Below are positions 24,153-33,884 of a DNA stretch of 64,000 nt, in pieces. The notes beneath the pieces were generated by a model. The model worked only from the letters and a program-made list of their open reading frames with translations, did not search any database and was not told the DNA's origin. The translations under genes and the position numbers were made by a program. The stretch comes from Isoperla grammatica (taxonomy: Eukaryota; Arthropoda; Insecta; Plecoptera; Perlodidae), in assembly GCA_945910005.1 (NCBI GenBank), contig OX246749.1, positions 35,552,116 to 35,616,115 of the forward strand. Reading direction: 5' to 3'. Position 1 is the first letter of the stretch. Each line of letters begins with the position of its first letter.

Positions 24153-25157
24153 GTGCTCAAATACACTTTGTTTTTTAGAATTATATTCTTTACGGCTATA
24201 TTGTTTATTTGGGGGATCTTAAAGTTAATTCCCGAGGTAGGTCTGAACATTGTCTTCTTTCAAAAAAATCATCGCGTCGCTATGTTTGTTGTGAACGACG
24301 TGAAGCGTCGCCGAAATTTCAATGATTTTCTTGTCAAGTTCCACTTTCGGTACCGATTGTGGATGAACGGTGGTACCTAGTTAGTCGTAGCGTCGAACTT
24401 AAGGTCAGTAAGAATCCTTGGTGACGTAGTATGAGCGTCGGTAGCGTCGGTTTGCACAGGTCGTGGTGAGGCGACTCCAACTTCAGGTAATCAAAATAGT
24501 AGATTTTTTGAGGTTTTTATTTTTTTACGGGAAAACGGTTTGAGATAGAATTTTTTGGTTTTCTATTCCTTCTTATTCATCTCTCTCTAGATTTGTTTCG
24601 TATTTTTTAAAAAATAAAAAAAATCAAAAATTTCAAAATTCTCCGATTGTGGTCTTCTGAGACAAAATTTGAAATTTTGGGCGCCTGTATCTCTGTAAGT
24701 ATGACCCCCAGCATATTTTCGTTTTCAGGATGTCTAGATAATTAACGAAAGAAAAATAAAAAAAATACAGAAACAAATTTGGACCCCCCGTTTGGTAGCT
24801 ACGAGCGCTTGAAAAAAAAATTTCCCCTTAGTAAACCCTTCTCAACTTTGCTTGTCTGAATATGGAAGAAAAAAAGACTGTCGGTTACGGGACTCGAACC
24901 CCGGACCTCTAAAACACTAAGCGGGGCCCTACCTCATACGCCACGCCACTTGATGGAAATTGTCCAGCTTACACTGGTATAGATAACACACTGCTCTCAA
25001 TGTATGGCAAAGCTTGTTGTATTCAGATAGCTCATTGAACATTAAAACATGTTTCCTCGGCTAACCCGTTAATCCAAGGCAAACATGAACATGGGTCATG
25101 TATAGACTAGGAATGTCCAATGGAAAAACTGTAATCATTATTTGGTCGTCAAAGACG
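24153..25157. repeat. Satellite unit 8, internally deleted
   Basis: Normal until module A, then jumps from the CTCTCAATGTATG end of module A straight to the GCTTGTTGTATTCAGATAGC end of module B. It therefore lacks the ~280-bp subrepeat and most of module B. The breakpoint lies where the two modules are similar, as expected for recombination between them. The copy is also more diverged. Confidence 0.9.
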
Positions 25158-27473
25158 TGCTCAACTACACTCTGTTTTTTTGAATTATATTTTAGGCGAC
25201 GGTTACCGTTTTGCATAATATATGGCATCGGTGTCGTCGCGATGCCCGTCGTTTTTTTTTAAAAAAAAAACGGTGGTTGGCTGCGTTGGTTTTGTGGACG
25301 TAGCTCGTGCCACGGCCGAGTTATTATCTAAACAAAACAAATAAATGAGAAGTGACGTCATCACTTCATCACTTCAGATAAATTTTTTTTAAGGTAAGTC
25401 GACGTTACCATACCATCATGTGTCGCATGCGTACGAAACTCGTACGGTGCATTAGCAATGTGGAACAACTTTCGCCGATCGGCATAACGGCCACCGTCTT
25501 CCGTCGCGACGCCCAGCGTTTCATTTTGTAAGGTTAATCTAATGGGCGAACAAAACGTTGGTCGTCAGCCGAGCTTCGTGGACGTAACACTTTTGTATTA
25601 GCTACTCGTTATAAGGATTTCGTCTTGGGAGTGGATTTGAGTGTGAAATTAATTAATAAAACAAAGTTATCAATAACAATATGATTTTATTGAGCAGAAA
25701 TCATATACAAACAGGCAACGTTTTATAATAATCTCCTGTGCCCAGAGGGGCTGCCATACCTACATGATAAATACATAACCCAGCATTTTACATTGGCAGA
25801 CCTTGTAATGTCGATACACCGATAACGTGCCATGTCTAAAATCAAATTGTTCTAAAAGTCATAACCTCAATGGAATGCAAACTTTTAAATATTCGTAGAT
25901 TGGCGAACATGGCACTAATATCGACCACTACATTGCCACAGAAAAGTCGATATTGGATCATAACCTCACATTCTCAAAATGCAACGTATATCCGTTGATG
26001 AACAGCTAGTCTAGGGTCCGTGGACCATTAGTGAGCAAACACAGACGTTACTGGTATCGACCTATCGATAACGTAACTCTAGGCTAAGCTCGATCTATTT
26101 ACAGTTCGATATTGGACCATAAGCACAGCCAGTTAGGATTTGTCAACAGCAAATATTGCAAATTCAGGTTTCGAACCAAGATAGCATAGAACATGACCTA
26201 CAATCCAATATCAATATTCCTAAGTTCTAGATTTGGTTGGGATTTACACCCCTTAGGGGGGAGGCCCACCGCTGATGTCTAATGTGAGACCGCCATCAGC
26301 AAACGGCTATTTAAAAAAAAATCTCACTAATTTCATTGCATGCACATACCTTTCCACCAGTCGTAGCCCCTTCGGTGTCAGCTAGGGTAAATAATTGGTA
26401 GGCAGGGATACATTTTTTATTACAGACAATGTTTCATTTATTACAGTGCACCAACCTTATTCCAGTAAGAGCTTCTAGATGTATTTAAATTACAAGACAA
26501 ACATAGTGAAGACATTTCGGAAATTTGTCCTACCCCCCCCCCCCCCCATCAACACCAAATCCAATCGTACCCTTCCAGTCTAGTGTTGTTGGCGCGAGCG
26601 CGGAACAGCGCGCAAACACAGTAGAAGCCAAATTTATGAAAACCGAACATCGTCAAGTGGGGCTATACAACATTGGCAGATATATTAGACCTAGCCTAAT
26701 TTGTAATGGTCATCATAAAAAAACCTGGCCTTGTTTTCAGTTTAGCAGTGTCGCGCAATTCGGTCAAGTTCGTTTCGCAAGAATTTGGCTTCTAGTACAT
26801 ATGGGCGCTAATCCGACTTCCCTTGCTGGCTAGTCAAAATAAAATGATGTAACGCCGATTCTTTTAGGGCGTTTAGAAATCCCTGAATTTATTCTAGTCA
26901 TAGAGCAATAAAAATTATTTCCGCCAGTTAGCGCTTAAGAACGCTACTAATGTATTTAAGAATGTAGTTGCTCCGCGACGAGCGTCGTAAAAACTGTTCA
27001 ACATCGCTCGGCGACAAGAGCCACAAAGACACGGGTCGGTACCTTATCAGACATTTGAGCCCGTCTGCCTCTTGACAAGTAAGCTGTTCAAAATCAAGGA
27101 TTAGTGAAGTGATGTGCTTTAAAAGTTAAACAGCAACAATAAATATTCATATAACTGCCTACGGAAGAGAAGAGTAAAATTTGAATCTATTGATTTGAGA
27201 ACGAGCGCAAACATGAACGTGTGACACAAACATGACATAAAGTAATAAAGACGAACTTGTGAGGAGTGAACCTTACGACTATCCATAAACAACATTCATG
27301 ATTTGTGGTGGGGGGGGGGTTATATCTACTGCATATTATTTACCTATTTTTTTCAGAAAATGTATTGACTTTTTAAATATTGCTCAGTTACAATTTTCTG
27401 CTTTCCACTACCATTTGGTTTGCGTGGGGGCACTTAAGTTACTTTGATCCAAATTGGTGTGACAGACAGACTC
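25158..27473. other. Intergenic DNA, no gene recognised
   Basis: Contains a last remnant of satellite (GACGTGCTCAACTACACTCT, to ~25195), a T8/A10 hairpin at 25251-25270, C-runs at 26532-26546 and a G-run at 27309-27319. The phrase GATATTGGAYCATAA recurs at 25951 and 26108. Open frames of ~100 codons (for example 26525-26833) have no recognisable domain. Confidence 0.5.
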
Positions 27474-27476
27474 TTA

Positions 27477-27630
27477 TACCTTGTTCACACTTTGCCCACT
27501 AACAGAAGTTAAGAACGTAATGTGAACGTAGCCTAACCTACGTTAAGCACTAACTTGGTTTGGGGAACGTAGTTACGGCGCTAACAACTGTTAGCTAACT
27601 TCTGTTAGTGGACAAAGTGCGAACAAGGTA
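27477..27630. mobile_element. Harbinger-like MITE family, copy 1
   Basis: TIRs TACCTTGTTCACACTTTG / complement, continuing inward with CCACTAACAGAAGTTA. TTA at 27474-27476 and 27631-27633. 154 bp, non-coding. Sister copy at 47902-48072 with the same ends. Confidence 0.9.
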
Positions 27631-27879
27631 TTAAAAGGGGTCTTATACAACGTTAAACAAAAATGAAAAGTATTTTGGTCAAGGCAGTATCAATATTATA
27701 TTTTACACTTACATTGGCTCATCATCAGTAAGTAGGTACCAGTGAGAAGAATTTGGGACAGTTAATACTTTTAGGCTATATTGTATGAAACACCTTGTTT
27801 ATAAATACGGTGAACTTCACAATTCCCTAATGATGGGTCAACATGGATGTAAAACAATATTGACAGTATGCCTTGCCAA

Positions 27880-28690
27880 AAGTAAAATTTTCGAAATTGT
27901 TTAACTGTATTCATGTGTGTAATGTTGTTAAGTACGCAGTTAAGTGTATGCAGGAAGTATGAGGACATAATGTATGAATATAAGATCATGATGTAATTAA
28001 TGAAAGAAAACAAGAAAGATCAAGATGCAACACATTGTATTATACATCATACTTTTCATCATACATTGTGTTTGATGAAAAGTATGATACATGTTTGAAA
28101 TATGTATGATCTGCTAATAAATCAGACATAGGGTATATTTTAAATTATGGATTATTGGAACCTCACGTGAAATTAACAAAATTGTTCTACTGTATTCACA
28201 ATGTGTAATGTTTTGAGGTAAAGTGTATGAAGCAAGTATGATGCAGATATGATGCATGCATCTTATTCTCACTTCATGATGTAAATAATACGTGATAAAG
28301 GCAAGATGTAACACATTGTATTATACAATGCATGATAAATGATAGATGTGAAATGTATGAATAATGTTTGAACGTATAAGGTCTGCTAATTATAAATTTC
28401 ATAAATGCAAATTATAGATGGTTTGCACCTTAAAGTGAAATTTGTGACACTATATAGCAGTGTAGGTATGAATATGATGAAGGTATGAGTTATTCTTACA
28501 TCACAGTGTGGTGTACACAATAACTACCTACTATACTGTTACTAAAAGTAGCTTAGAAAGCCAGCATGGTTATGTAATTTACAATGTCATGTATGGTACA
28601 AAGTAAGATGCACGGTAAAAAGTATGAATTACGTTTATGTGAAGTCTGATGTCACCCGTATATCAATAATAATATAAATTAAAGATGGAT
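27880..28690. repeat. Diverged ~300-bp tandem repeats
   Basis: A sequence with ACTGTATTCA..TGTGTAATGTT, then AAGTGTATG..GAAGTATGA, GATGTAA and GCAACACATTGTATTATACA is repeated ~290 bp later (27890-28100, 28185-28380). A weaker third unit runs to 28690. ATGATG-rich words dominate. Unclassified. Confidence 0.7.
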
Positions 28691-29233
28691 TGTGTCCAAC
28701 TTCAAATGGAAAGCTTAAACATGTTGTCTGTTCCTTGAATATTCCTAAATTAATTGGACCTAGCATAAAACTTATAAAAATAATTGGACCAAAAAGGGTT
28801 GAACTTCACTCCTCACAAAGTATGTTTTTAACTTGTCATCGATATTAAAGAAAACACAAGTGAAACGGCAATGAAATGTTTGCTTACAAAAATTCCATTT
28901 TCCCCAATCCATTATTGAACCATACCGTCATCAAAGTGTATGGCAATGTCAATAAATTACGTTGTTGACTCTCTATTGCATTGTATGTACGTACATGGTT
29001 GTTGAAAATAAATAATGTAGGGGCTTAGCACTCATCATCAGCGTTGTGACTGTACTCAACATCAGAAAAGGTATTAGAACGCGATGATCCCGTGTTATCT
29101 GCTTCAAATGTAGAAGGTCCAGGGTTCGATTCCCGGTTCTGGCAGTTAGTCAACTATTTAAATGTACTGAAATCTATTGATACGACAGGAGCCCATATTT
29201 TAATGGTGGCATTATTTTATTCATAGTCTATAC

Positions 29234-29632
29234 CAGTGTTTCTCAAAGTGTGGTCCACAAGCAGGTCAGCAGCAGGTTTTTAGATTTTACCTAATTAACT
29301 ACCAAACGTAACCCATTTGCTCATTTTTTAATGTCTAACTAACACAATAATAAAGCAATGAAGAATGTAATATAAGTAGAGACTACAAAACATAAACTCA
29401 ACTAAACTAAACAAAAAACACTCTCACTGATTTAACGAGAAAATATTACTGTAAGTGTAATGATAGGTATTTTCACATTATGTAATAAATTTAGTGAATG
29501 AAAATTGCTAGCTGATAAATGTTGTCTTATTTATTACTATTAGCTATATAACCCGTATTCGAATGCTTGTTGCGATATGACTGTGTATCATAGATAGGTG
29601 GTCCGCGGACACAAAAAGTTTGAGAAGCACTG
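29234..29632. mobile_element. Non-autonomous hAT element 2
   Basis: TIRs CAGTGTTTCTCAAAGTGTGG and CTTTTTGTG...TTTGAGAAGCACTG. Perfect 8-bp duplication GTCTATAC at 29226-29233 and 29633-29640. The minus-strand SINE copy at ~30925 has the uninterrupted AGTCTATACAATAAAACT site, confirming the insertion. Ends of this type are common among hAT families. 399 bp, non-coding. Confidence 0.95.
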
Positions 29633-29802
29633 GTCTATACAATAAAACTGGGTTGAGGACAATACTTTAAGAATAATACTTTTGTGCCCTCATAGCAACG
29701 AGGCACATCATTAATGGTATAAGGTCTCCTACTGAAAACCAGTTCTAGTAACTGAGGGGGTATCTCACCGCTCTATTTTGATGCTAGTCGACTAACCTAG
29801 TG

Positions 29803-30283
29803 CAGGGTTGCCACCAAGTCAATTTTGTTATCCTTGAAAGAAACTAAAAAAATCCTGAGAAATCCTTGAAAACAGTTATATTCAGCATTAGCACATTATA
29901 ACTGCGAAGGAATGTTACAAATTTTCAGGTTTCATGCCAAAATATGTTATGCCAGCCTGATTTTCGAGAATCTAGTCAACATTACGTGCAGAAACGCATA
30001 AGAATCGGAATTTTCTTCGAATATATTTTAACGTTTTACTTCTACTCACCATAACTACCACTTGCGGGAAATGTTATGCAGTCACTTATGTTTATTTTTA
30101 CTAGTACCTGATGTTCTTTTACTGTCTACATTGCTTTTTTAGCTGAATTTTTAAAAATGTATTAATTTAATGTATTTTTTAAAGACAGTAGAAAATCCTA
30201 AGATTTTGCCCAAAATCCTGTTATCCTTGAGACACTCTAAAAATCCTGAGATTAGGATAAAATCCTTGAAAGTGGCAACCCTG
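29803..30283. mobile_element. Non-autonomous hAT element 3
   Basis: TIRs CAGGGTTGCCAC and GTGGCAACCCTG, with subterminal ATCCTTGAAA-type repeats. Perfect 8-bp duplication ACCTAGTG at 29795-29802 and 30284-30291. The empty site (complement of CACTAGGTTAGTTGACTAGC) is present in the SINE fragment at 31156-31175. 481 bp, non-coding. Confidence 0.95.
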
Positions 30284-30332
30284 ACCTAGTGGACTAATGC
30301 AACAATTAATGACAATTAATTATATTAATTAT

Positions 30333-30650
30333 TAAGAAAGAGGGGAAGACCAAGACTGAGGTGGGAAGAAGTGATAGCAATGGACGTGGAAAGAAGAAAT
30401 GCAACTTGGGAAGAGGTCAATCAGGAAACGATGGTGGGAAGATAGAAAAGTATGGACAGAATTTGTAGAAAGAGCAGAGGAAGAAGAAAGTGATGAGGAG
30501 GAGCCAGAGGAAGTTAACATGAGGGAAGCGTCAGGCATGGCCAGCCGGCTTCGATGTACCTAGGGGCCAGAATATGATGGGATTAATTTCCTATCCCCTA
30601 CCAGACTTCATTGTTGGACACAAGGGGGCAGATATATAAAAAAAAATTAT
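30333..30650 (+). mobile_element. LINE 3'-end fragment
   Basis: Same sequence as 53765-54085: AGAAAGAGGGGAAGACCAA, a Glu-rich stretch (GAGGAAGAAGAAAGTGATGA), CCAGCCGGCTTCGATGTACC, then ACTTCATTGTTGGACAC and a GCAGATATATAAAAAAAAA tail. 5'-truncated and inserted inside the SINE's palindromic tail. Frameshifted relative to the longer copy. Confidence 0.82.
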
Positions 30651-30769
30651 TAATTGTTGCATTAATACATTGTACATGTACATAACTACATTACTCAACC
30701 CAGTGGACTAATGCGACAATTAGTGACAATTAATTATATTAATTATTAATTGTTGTGTTACTACATTAG

Positions 30770-31092
30770 GCTAGTTGACTAGCGTCAAGACAGAGCGGTG
30801 AGATACGCCCTCAGTTACTAGAACTGATTTTCAGTAGGAGACATTATACCATTAATTATGTGCCTCGTTGCTATGAGGGCACAAAAGTATTATTCTTATT
30901 GTCCTCAACACAGTTTTATTGTATAGACTATAAATTAAATAAAACCACTGTTAAAATATGGGTAACTGTTGTATCTTAATAGATTTCAGTACATTTCAAT
31001 AGTTGACTAACTGCCAGAACCGGGAATCGAACCCTAGACCTTCTACATTTGAAGCAGATAACACAGGATCGTCGCATTCTAATACTGTTTAC
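30770..31092 (-). mobile_element. tRNA-SINE copy in inverted orientation
   Basis: Reverse complement carries the B box GGGTTCGATTCCCGGTTCTG and the CCTCATAGCAACGAGGCACA block. It is the inverted partner of the copy at 29066 onward and preserves the empty target site of hAT 2. Confidence 0.82.
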
Positions 31093-31104
31093 TAGCCTAA
31101 TGCA

Positions 31105-31210
31105 CTAATACAACAATTTACAATTAATTATCATTAATTGTTGCATTAGTCCACTAGGTTAGTTGACTAGCGTCAAAATAGAGCATCGAGATACACCCTG
31201 ACTACAGTAA
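31105..31210 (-). mobile_element. tRNA-SINE 3' fragment with hAT-3 empty site
   Basis: Complement contains CTATTTTGACGCTAGTC then AACTAACCTAGTGGACTAAT, the uninterrupted equivalent of the site occupied by hAT 3. Confidence 0.82.
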
Positions 31211-32317
31211 ATAATGCTTTGTTTTTGTTTTTTTGTTTTGTTTGCTGCTTGCGAAGGCGGCATTACATTACATTTACCAAGTACTAACTCAAATTCGATC
31301 TGCTGTTTGAAATGCAGTGTACTCAATTTTAATTTGCAATATTTGGTATCTAAGTAATAGGATGGTCAACGAATGAAAATCGAATACTGGTACCTATTGT
31401 CCAATATTAGCCAAATCAATATATTCTACAAATTTGTAACATTTCCCTCAAAAACGTTTACACTCCCTGCCCTCCAATAGGGAACCTAAGTAGCAAAGGC
31501 ACAAACTATCTTGGATCACACTTAATGATCTCACTCCCATAAGAAAAAAACAGAACGACACTCAACTTTCCACCGTGATATCTCAGAAGGTGACCGTATA
31601 ACGTATTCGATTAGCACGACAAGAAAGCCTGTTCTTTTCTTCATTGGTAACAATTTAATTCTTGTTGATAGCATTCGTGGAATTTAAATGAGAGCGAGTT
31701 ATACAAATCTGTGTTAGCCGCTGTGCTTGCGCCGATGAATCACTTGCAGCTTACATATGCTCCCTTCATTCATCTAAATAACACTTATAGACGTGTAAAA
31801 TATGGCTCTCTGTCCTACAGTAACAAGTTTCTTTAGACAAGTACCAATATTTGTTGATCGATCAATCAATAAACAAATTGTTGGGTTTTTTCTAAAGAAA
31901 TTTATTACTGTAGAAAAAAGAACAGCCTCATACAAGTGTTAGCGTTATTTAGAAGAAGGAAGCGTACATCAGCTGCATTTGATTTGACTGCGCATGCGCA
32001 ACGGCGAACATGGATTTGTATAACTCGGTCTCATTTAAATTCCGTGATAAGCTACCATTACTAACAAGAATTAAATTGTAACCAACGAAGAAAAGAACAG
32101 GATTCTCGCCGTGCTCATCACCTTTGCAGTTATGACAGTGCAAAGTTGACTGACGTTCTGTTTCTTATGAGAAAGAGATCATTTCTGACGCAAAATAGGT
32201 TATGAAAGTAGGTGCCCATCGGCTGGAATGGTATATAATGTGAGGAAAGGATCCAACAGCTTACCTTGGTGTAAGATGACGGATTTGCGAGTTTGAAGTA
32301 CACATAAAAAACACAAT

Positions 32318-32362
32318 ACAAATATTACGAGACGTTTCGACCGAGGTCTTGATCACTCGAGA
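32318..32362 (-). ncRNA. Degenerate hammerhead-like motif, left Penelope copy
   Basis: Minus strand reads TGATCAAGACCTCGGTCGAA followed by ACGTCTCGT. The GACC..GGTC stem followed by GAAAC matches hammerhead stem II plus the conserved GAAA. The CUGANGA box reads GUGAUCA, so the key G of GA is replaced. Penelope-like elements are known to encode hammerhead ribozymes; this one is probably inactive. Confidence 0.45.
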
Positions 32363-32510
32363 GAAGAATGGCTACTGCAACTACTCTAGTCAACTAAACA
32401 ACTAAAATAAACTAGACTAAAATATATATATAAAAAATATATGTACAATATTTACAAGGTGCTGTTGGGAGGTGTGGTGGCAGGGAGGTGAGAGGGGGAG
32501 AGGGCTGTCA

Positions 32511-33056
32511 CTAAAGGATGTTTAGGTTGGGAGCCAACCTAGATTTAGTGATCCACTGGTGGGCCAACTCCCACCGTCTTAGTTCGCCTGGGTTGCAGCT
32601 GGCTGGGAGTGATTTTATCACTCTGGTCTTGTAACATCCATTGAATGCCAGGTTATGGGATGCTGCATGTTGAGCCACCGGTTTGTCCATGGTCAGGTTT
32701 TTTGTGTCTTGCCTGTGCCCGTTCATCCGTGACCTAAGGAGTTCTTAGTTAGGCCAACATATTCGGCAGGGCAGTGGTTGCACTTCAGTTGGTAGACTAC
32801 ATTGGTGGTTTGGCAGGTGTTGTGTTGCCTGATTGGGTATGTCTTGCCGGTGGCCTGGGCACTGAACGTGGTGGAAGGTTGATGAATTTGGCACGTCAAG
32901 CAACCGTTACCTCCTTGGCATGGGTAGGAACCTGCTGGTTCATTTTCAGGAGCGTCCCTGATGCGGCAGTCTCTCCTGACCACTAGGTCCGCAATGTTCG
33001 GGGGTCATCTGAAGGCTACTCTTGGCAAGGATTTGACAAGATCTTGGGTCTTAGTG
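32511..33056 (-). pseudogene. Penelope-like GIY-YIG endonuclease remnant, left copy
   Basis: Minus-strand translation gives the C-terminal part of a Penelope-like protein. It has PPNIADLVVRRDCR (linker after the reverse transcriptase), a CxxC pair, then VVYQLKCNHCPAEYVGLTKN with the GIY-equivalent VYQ and YVG, a downstream NGHR, and RRWELAHQWI with the candidate catalytic Glu. A single-base deletion after KNSL shifts the frame, and a stop precedes PPNIADL. The reverse transcriptase domain is missing. Dead copy. Confidence 0.88.
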
Positions 33057-33536
33057 GAGGATGTTGGTTGGAGAGACTGCCGCATCAGGGACGCTCCTGA
33101 AAATGAACCAGCAGGTTCGTACCCTTGCCAAGGAGTTAACGGTTGCTAGACGTGCCAAATTCATCAACCTTCCACCACGTTCAGTGCCCAGGCCACCGGC
33201 AAGACATACCCAATCAGGCAACACAACACCTGCCAAACCACCAATGTAGTCTACCAACTGAAGTGCAACCACTGCCCTGCCGAATATGTTGGCCTAACTA
33301 AGAACTCCCTTAGGTCACGGATGAACGGGCACAGGCAAGACACAAAAAACCTGACCATGGACAAACCGGTGGCTCAACATGCAGCATCCCATAACCTGGC
33401 ATTCAATGGATGTTTTAACACCAGAGTGATAAAATCACTCCCAGCCAGCTGCAACCTAGGCGAACTAAGACGGTGGGAGTTGGCCCACCGGTGGATCACT
33501 AAATCTAGGTTGGCTCCCAACCTAAACATCCGTTAG
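33057..33536 (+). pseudogene. Penelope-like GIY-YIG endonuclease remnant, right copy
   Basis: Same region as the left copy on the plus strand. It keeps a continuous frame through KNSLRSRMNGHRQD, where the left copy is frameshifted, but has a TAG stop at 33147-33149 where the left copy reads Leu (TTG). YVG, Arg and Glu positions are retained. Comparing the two copies shows independent inactivating changes, so both decayed after or around insertion. Confidence 0.88.
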
Positions 33537-33602
33537 TGACAGCCCTCTCCCCCTCTCACCTCCCTGCCACCACACCCCCCAACAGCACCTTGTAAATATT
33601 GT

Positions 33603-33607
<5 letters not shown>

Positions 33608-33667
<60 letters not shown>
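33608..33667. repeat. (AT)n microsatellite
   Basis: About 30 AT units in the 3' region of the right Penelope copy. The left copy has only a short AT-rich equivalent (32420-32447), so it expanded after duplication. Confidence 0.97.
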
Positions 33668-33671
<4 letters not shown>

Positions 33672-33734
33672 AGTCTAGTTTATTTTAGTTGTTTAGTTGA
33701 CTAGAGTAGTCGCAGTAGCCATTCTTCTCTTGAG

Positions 33735-33775
33735 TGATCATTGATCAAGACCTTGGTCGAAACGTCTCGTTATAT
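33735..33775 (+). ncRNA. Degenerate hammerhead-like motif, right Penelope copy
   Basis: TTGATCAAGACCTTGGTCGA followed by AACGTCTCGT: the same layout and the same deviation (GATCA) as the left copy, indicating the change predates the pair. Confidence 0.45.
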
Positions 33776-33884
33776 TTGTATTATGTTTTTTATGTTTACT
33801 TCGAACTCGCACAAATCCGTCCTTTCCTCACATTATATACCTGATGCAAAATAGTTTGCATTTTTCGCTACTTAGGTTCCCTAT

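Larger units (their letters stand above)
13646..25157. repeat. ~1,480-bp tandem satellite array (8 copies)
   Basis: Corresponding points recur at 13804, 15284, 16765, 18244, 19724, 21205, 22686 and 24153. Copies differ by a few percent at most, across the entire unit. Order within a unit: GACGTG...GCGTCG-rich segment; T-rich segment with a splice-like GTAAGTAT; tRNA-like module A (minus); the ~280-bp subrepeat; tRNA-like module B (minus); an AACATGTT inverted pair. Units fall into types by shared variants, giving a mosaic rather than a simple gradient. The left edge is fused to the older subrepeats. The right edge ends in a deleted unit. Confidence 0.97.
29066..30332 (+). mobile_element. tRNA-derived SINE copy, split by two hAT insertions
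   Basis: The head contains GGTCCAGGGTTCGATTCCCG (Pol III B box) after a degenerate A-box region. The body runs through ATGTACTGAAATCTATTGAT and a conserved CCTCATAGCAACGAGGCACA block, and ends near palindromic AATTAATTATATTAATTATT. Two hATs (29234-29632, 29803-30283) interrupt it. Inverted copies without these insertions lie at 30770-31092 and 31105-31210. A relative at 60110-60290 shares both the head and the CCTAGCAACGAAGCAC block. Confidence 0.8.
32201..33840. mobile_element. Head-to-head pair of 5'-truncated Penelope-like elements
   Basis: Two ~780-bp inverted copies joined near 33056, each carrying the C-terminal endonuclease region and a 3' region with a CGAAACGTCTCG motif. The insert is bounded by a near-perfect 16-bp direct repeat (CTGAYGCAAAATAGKT, 32185-32200 and 33841-33856), so the pair appears to have entered as one unit. 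Inverted 5'-truncated joint copies are a known product of Penelope-like integration. Confidence 0.82.
31477..33884. mobile_element. Long foldback element, split by Penelope-like insertion
   Basis: The left arm (31477-31775) is complemented by the right arm (31945-32200 plus 33841-33884). Examples are ATAGGGAACCTAAGTAGC / GCTACTTAGGTTCCCTAT at the tips and GGAATTTAAATGAGAGCGAG / complement in the middle. The centre (31776-31944) is itself inverted (CTAAATAACACTT / AAGTGTTAGCGTTATTTAG). Without the insertion the element is ~770 bp with arms of ~300 bp. No coding seen. Confidence 0.78.

Noticed and set aside
13646..25157. CRISPR-like or other direct-repeat/spacer array
   Set aside because: The repeat is a continuous 1,480-bp satellite without spacers, in a eukaryotic context.
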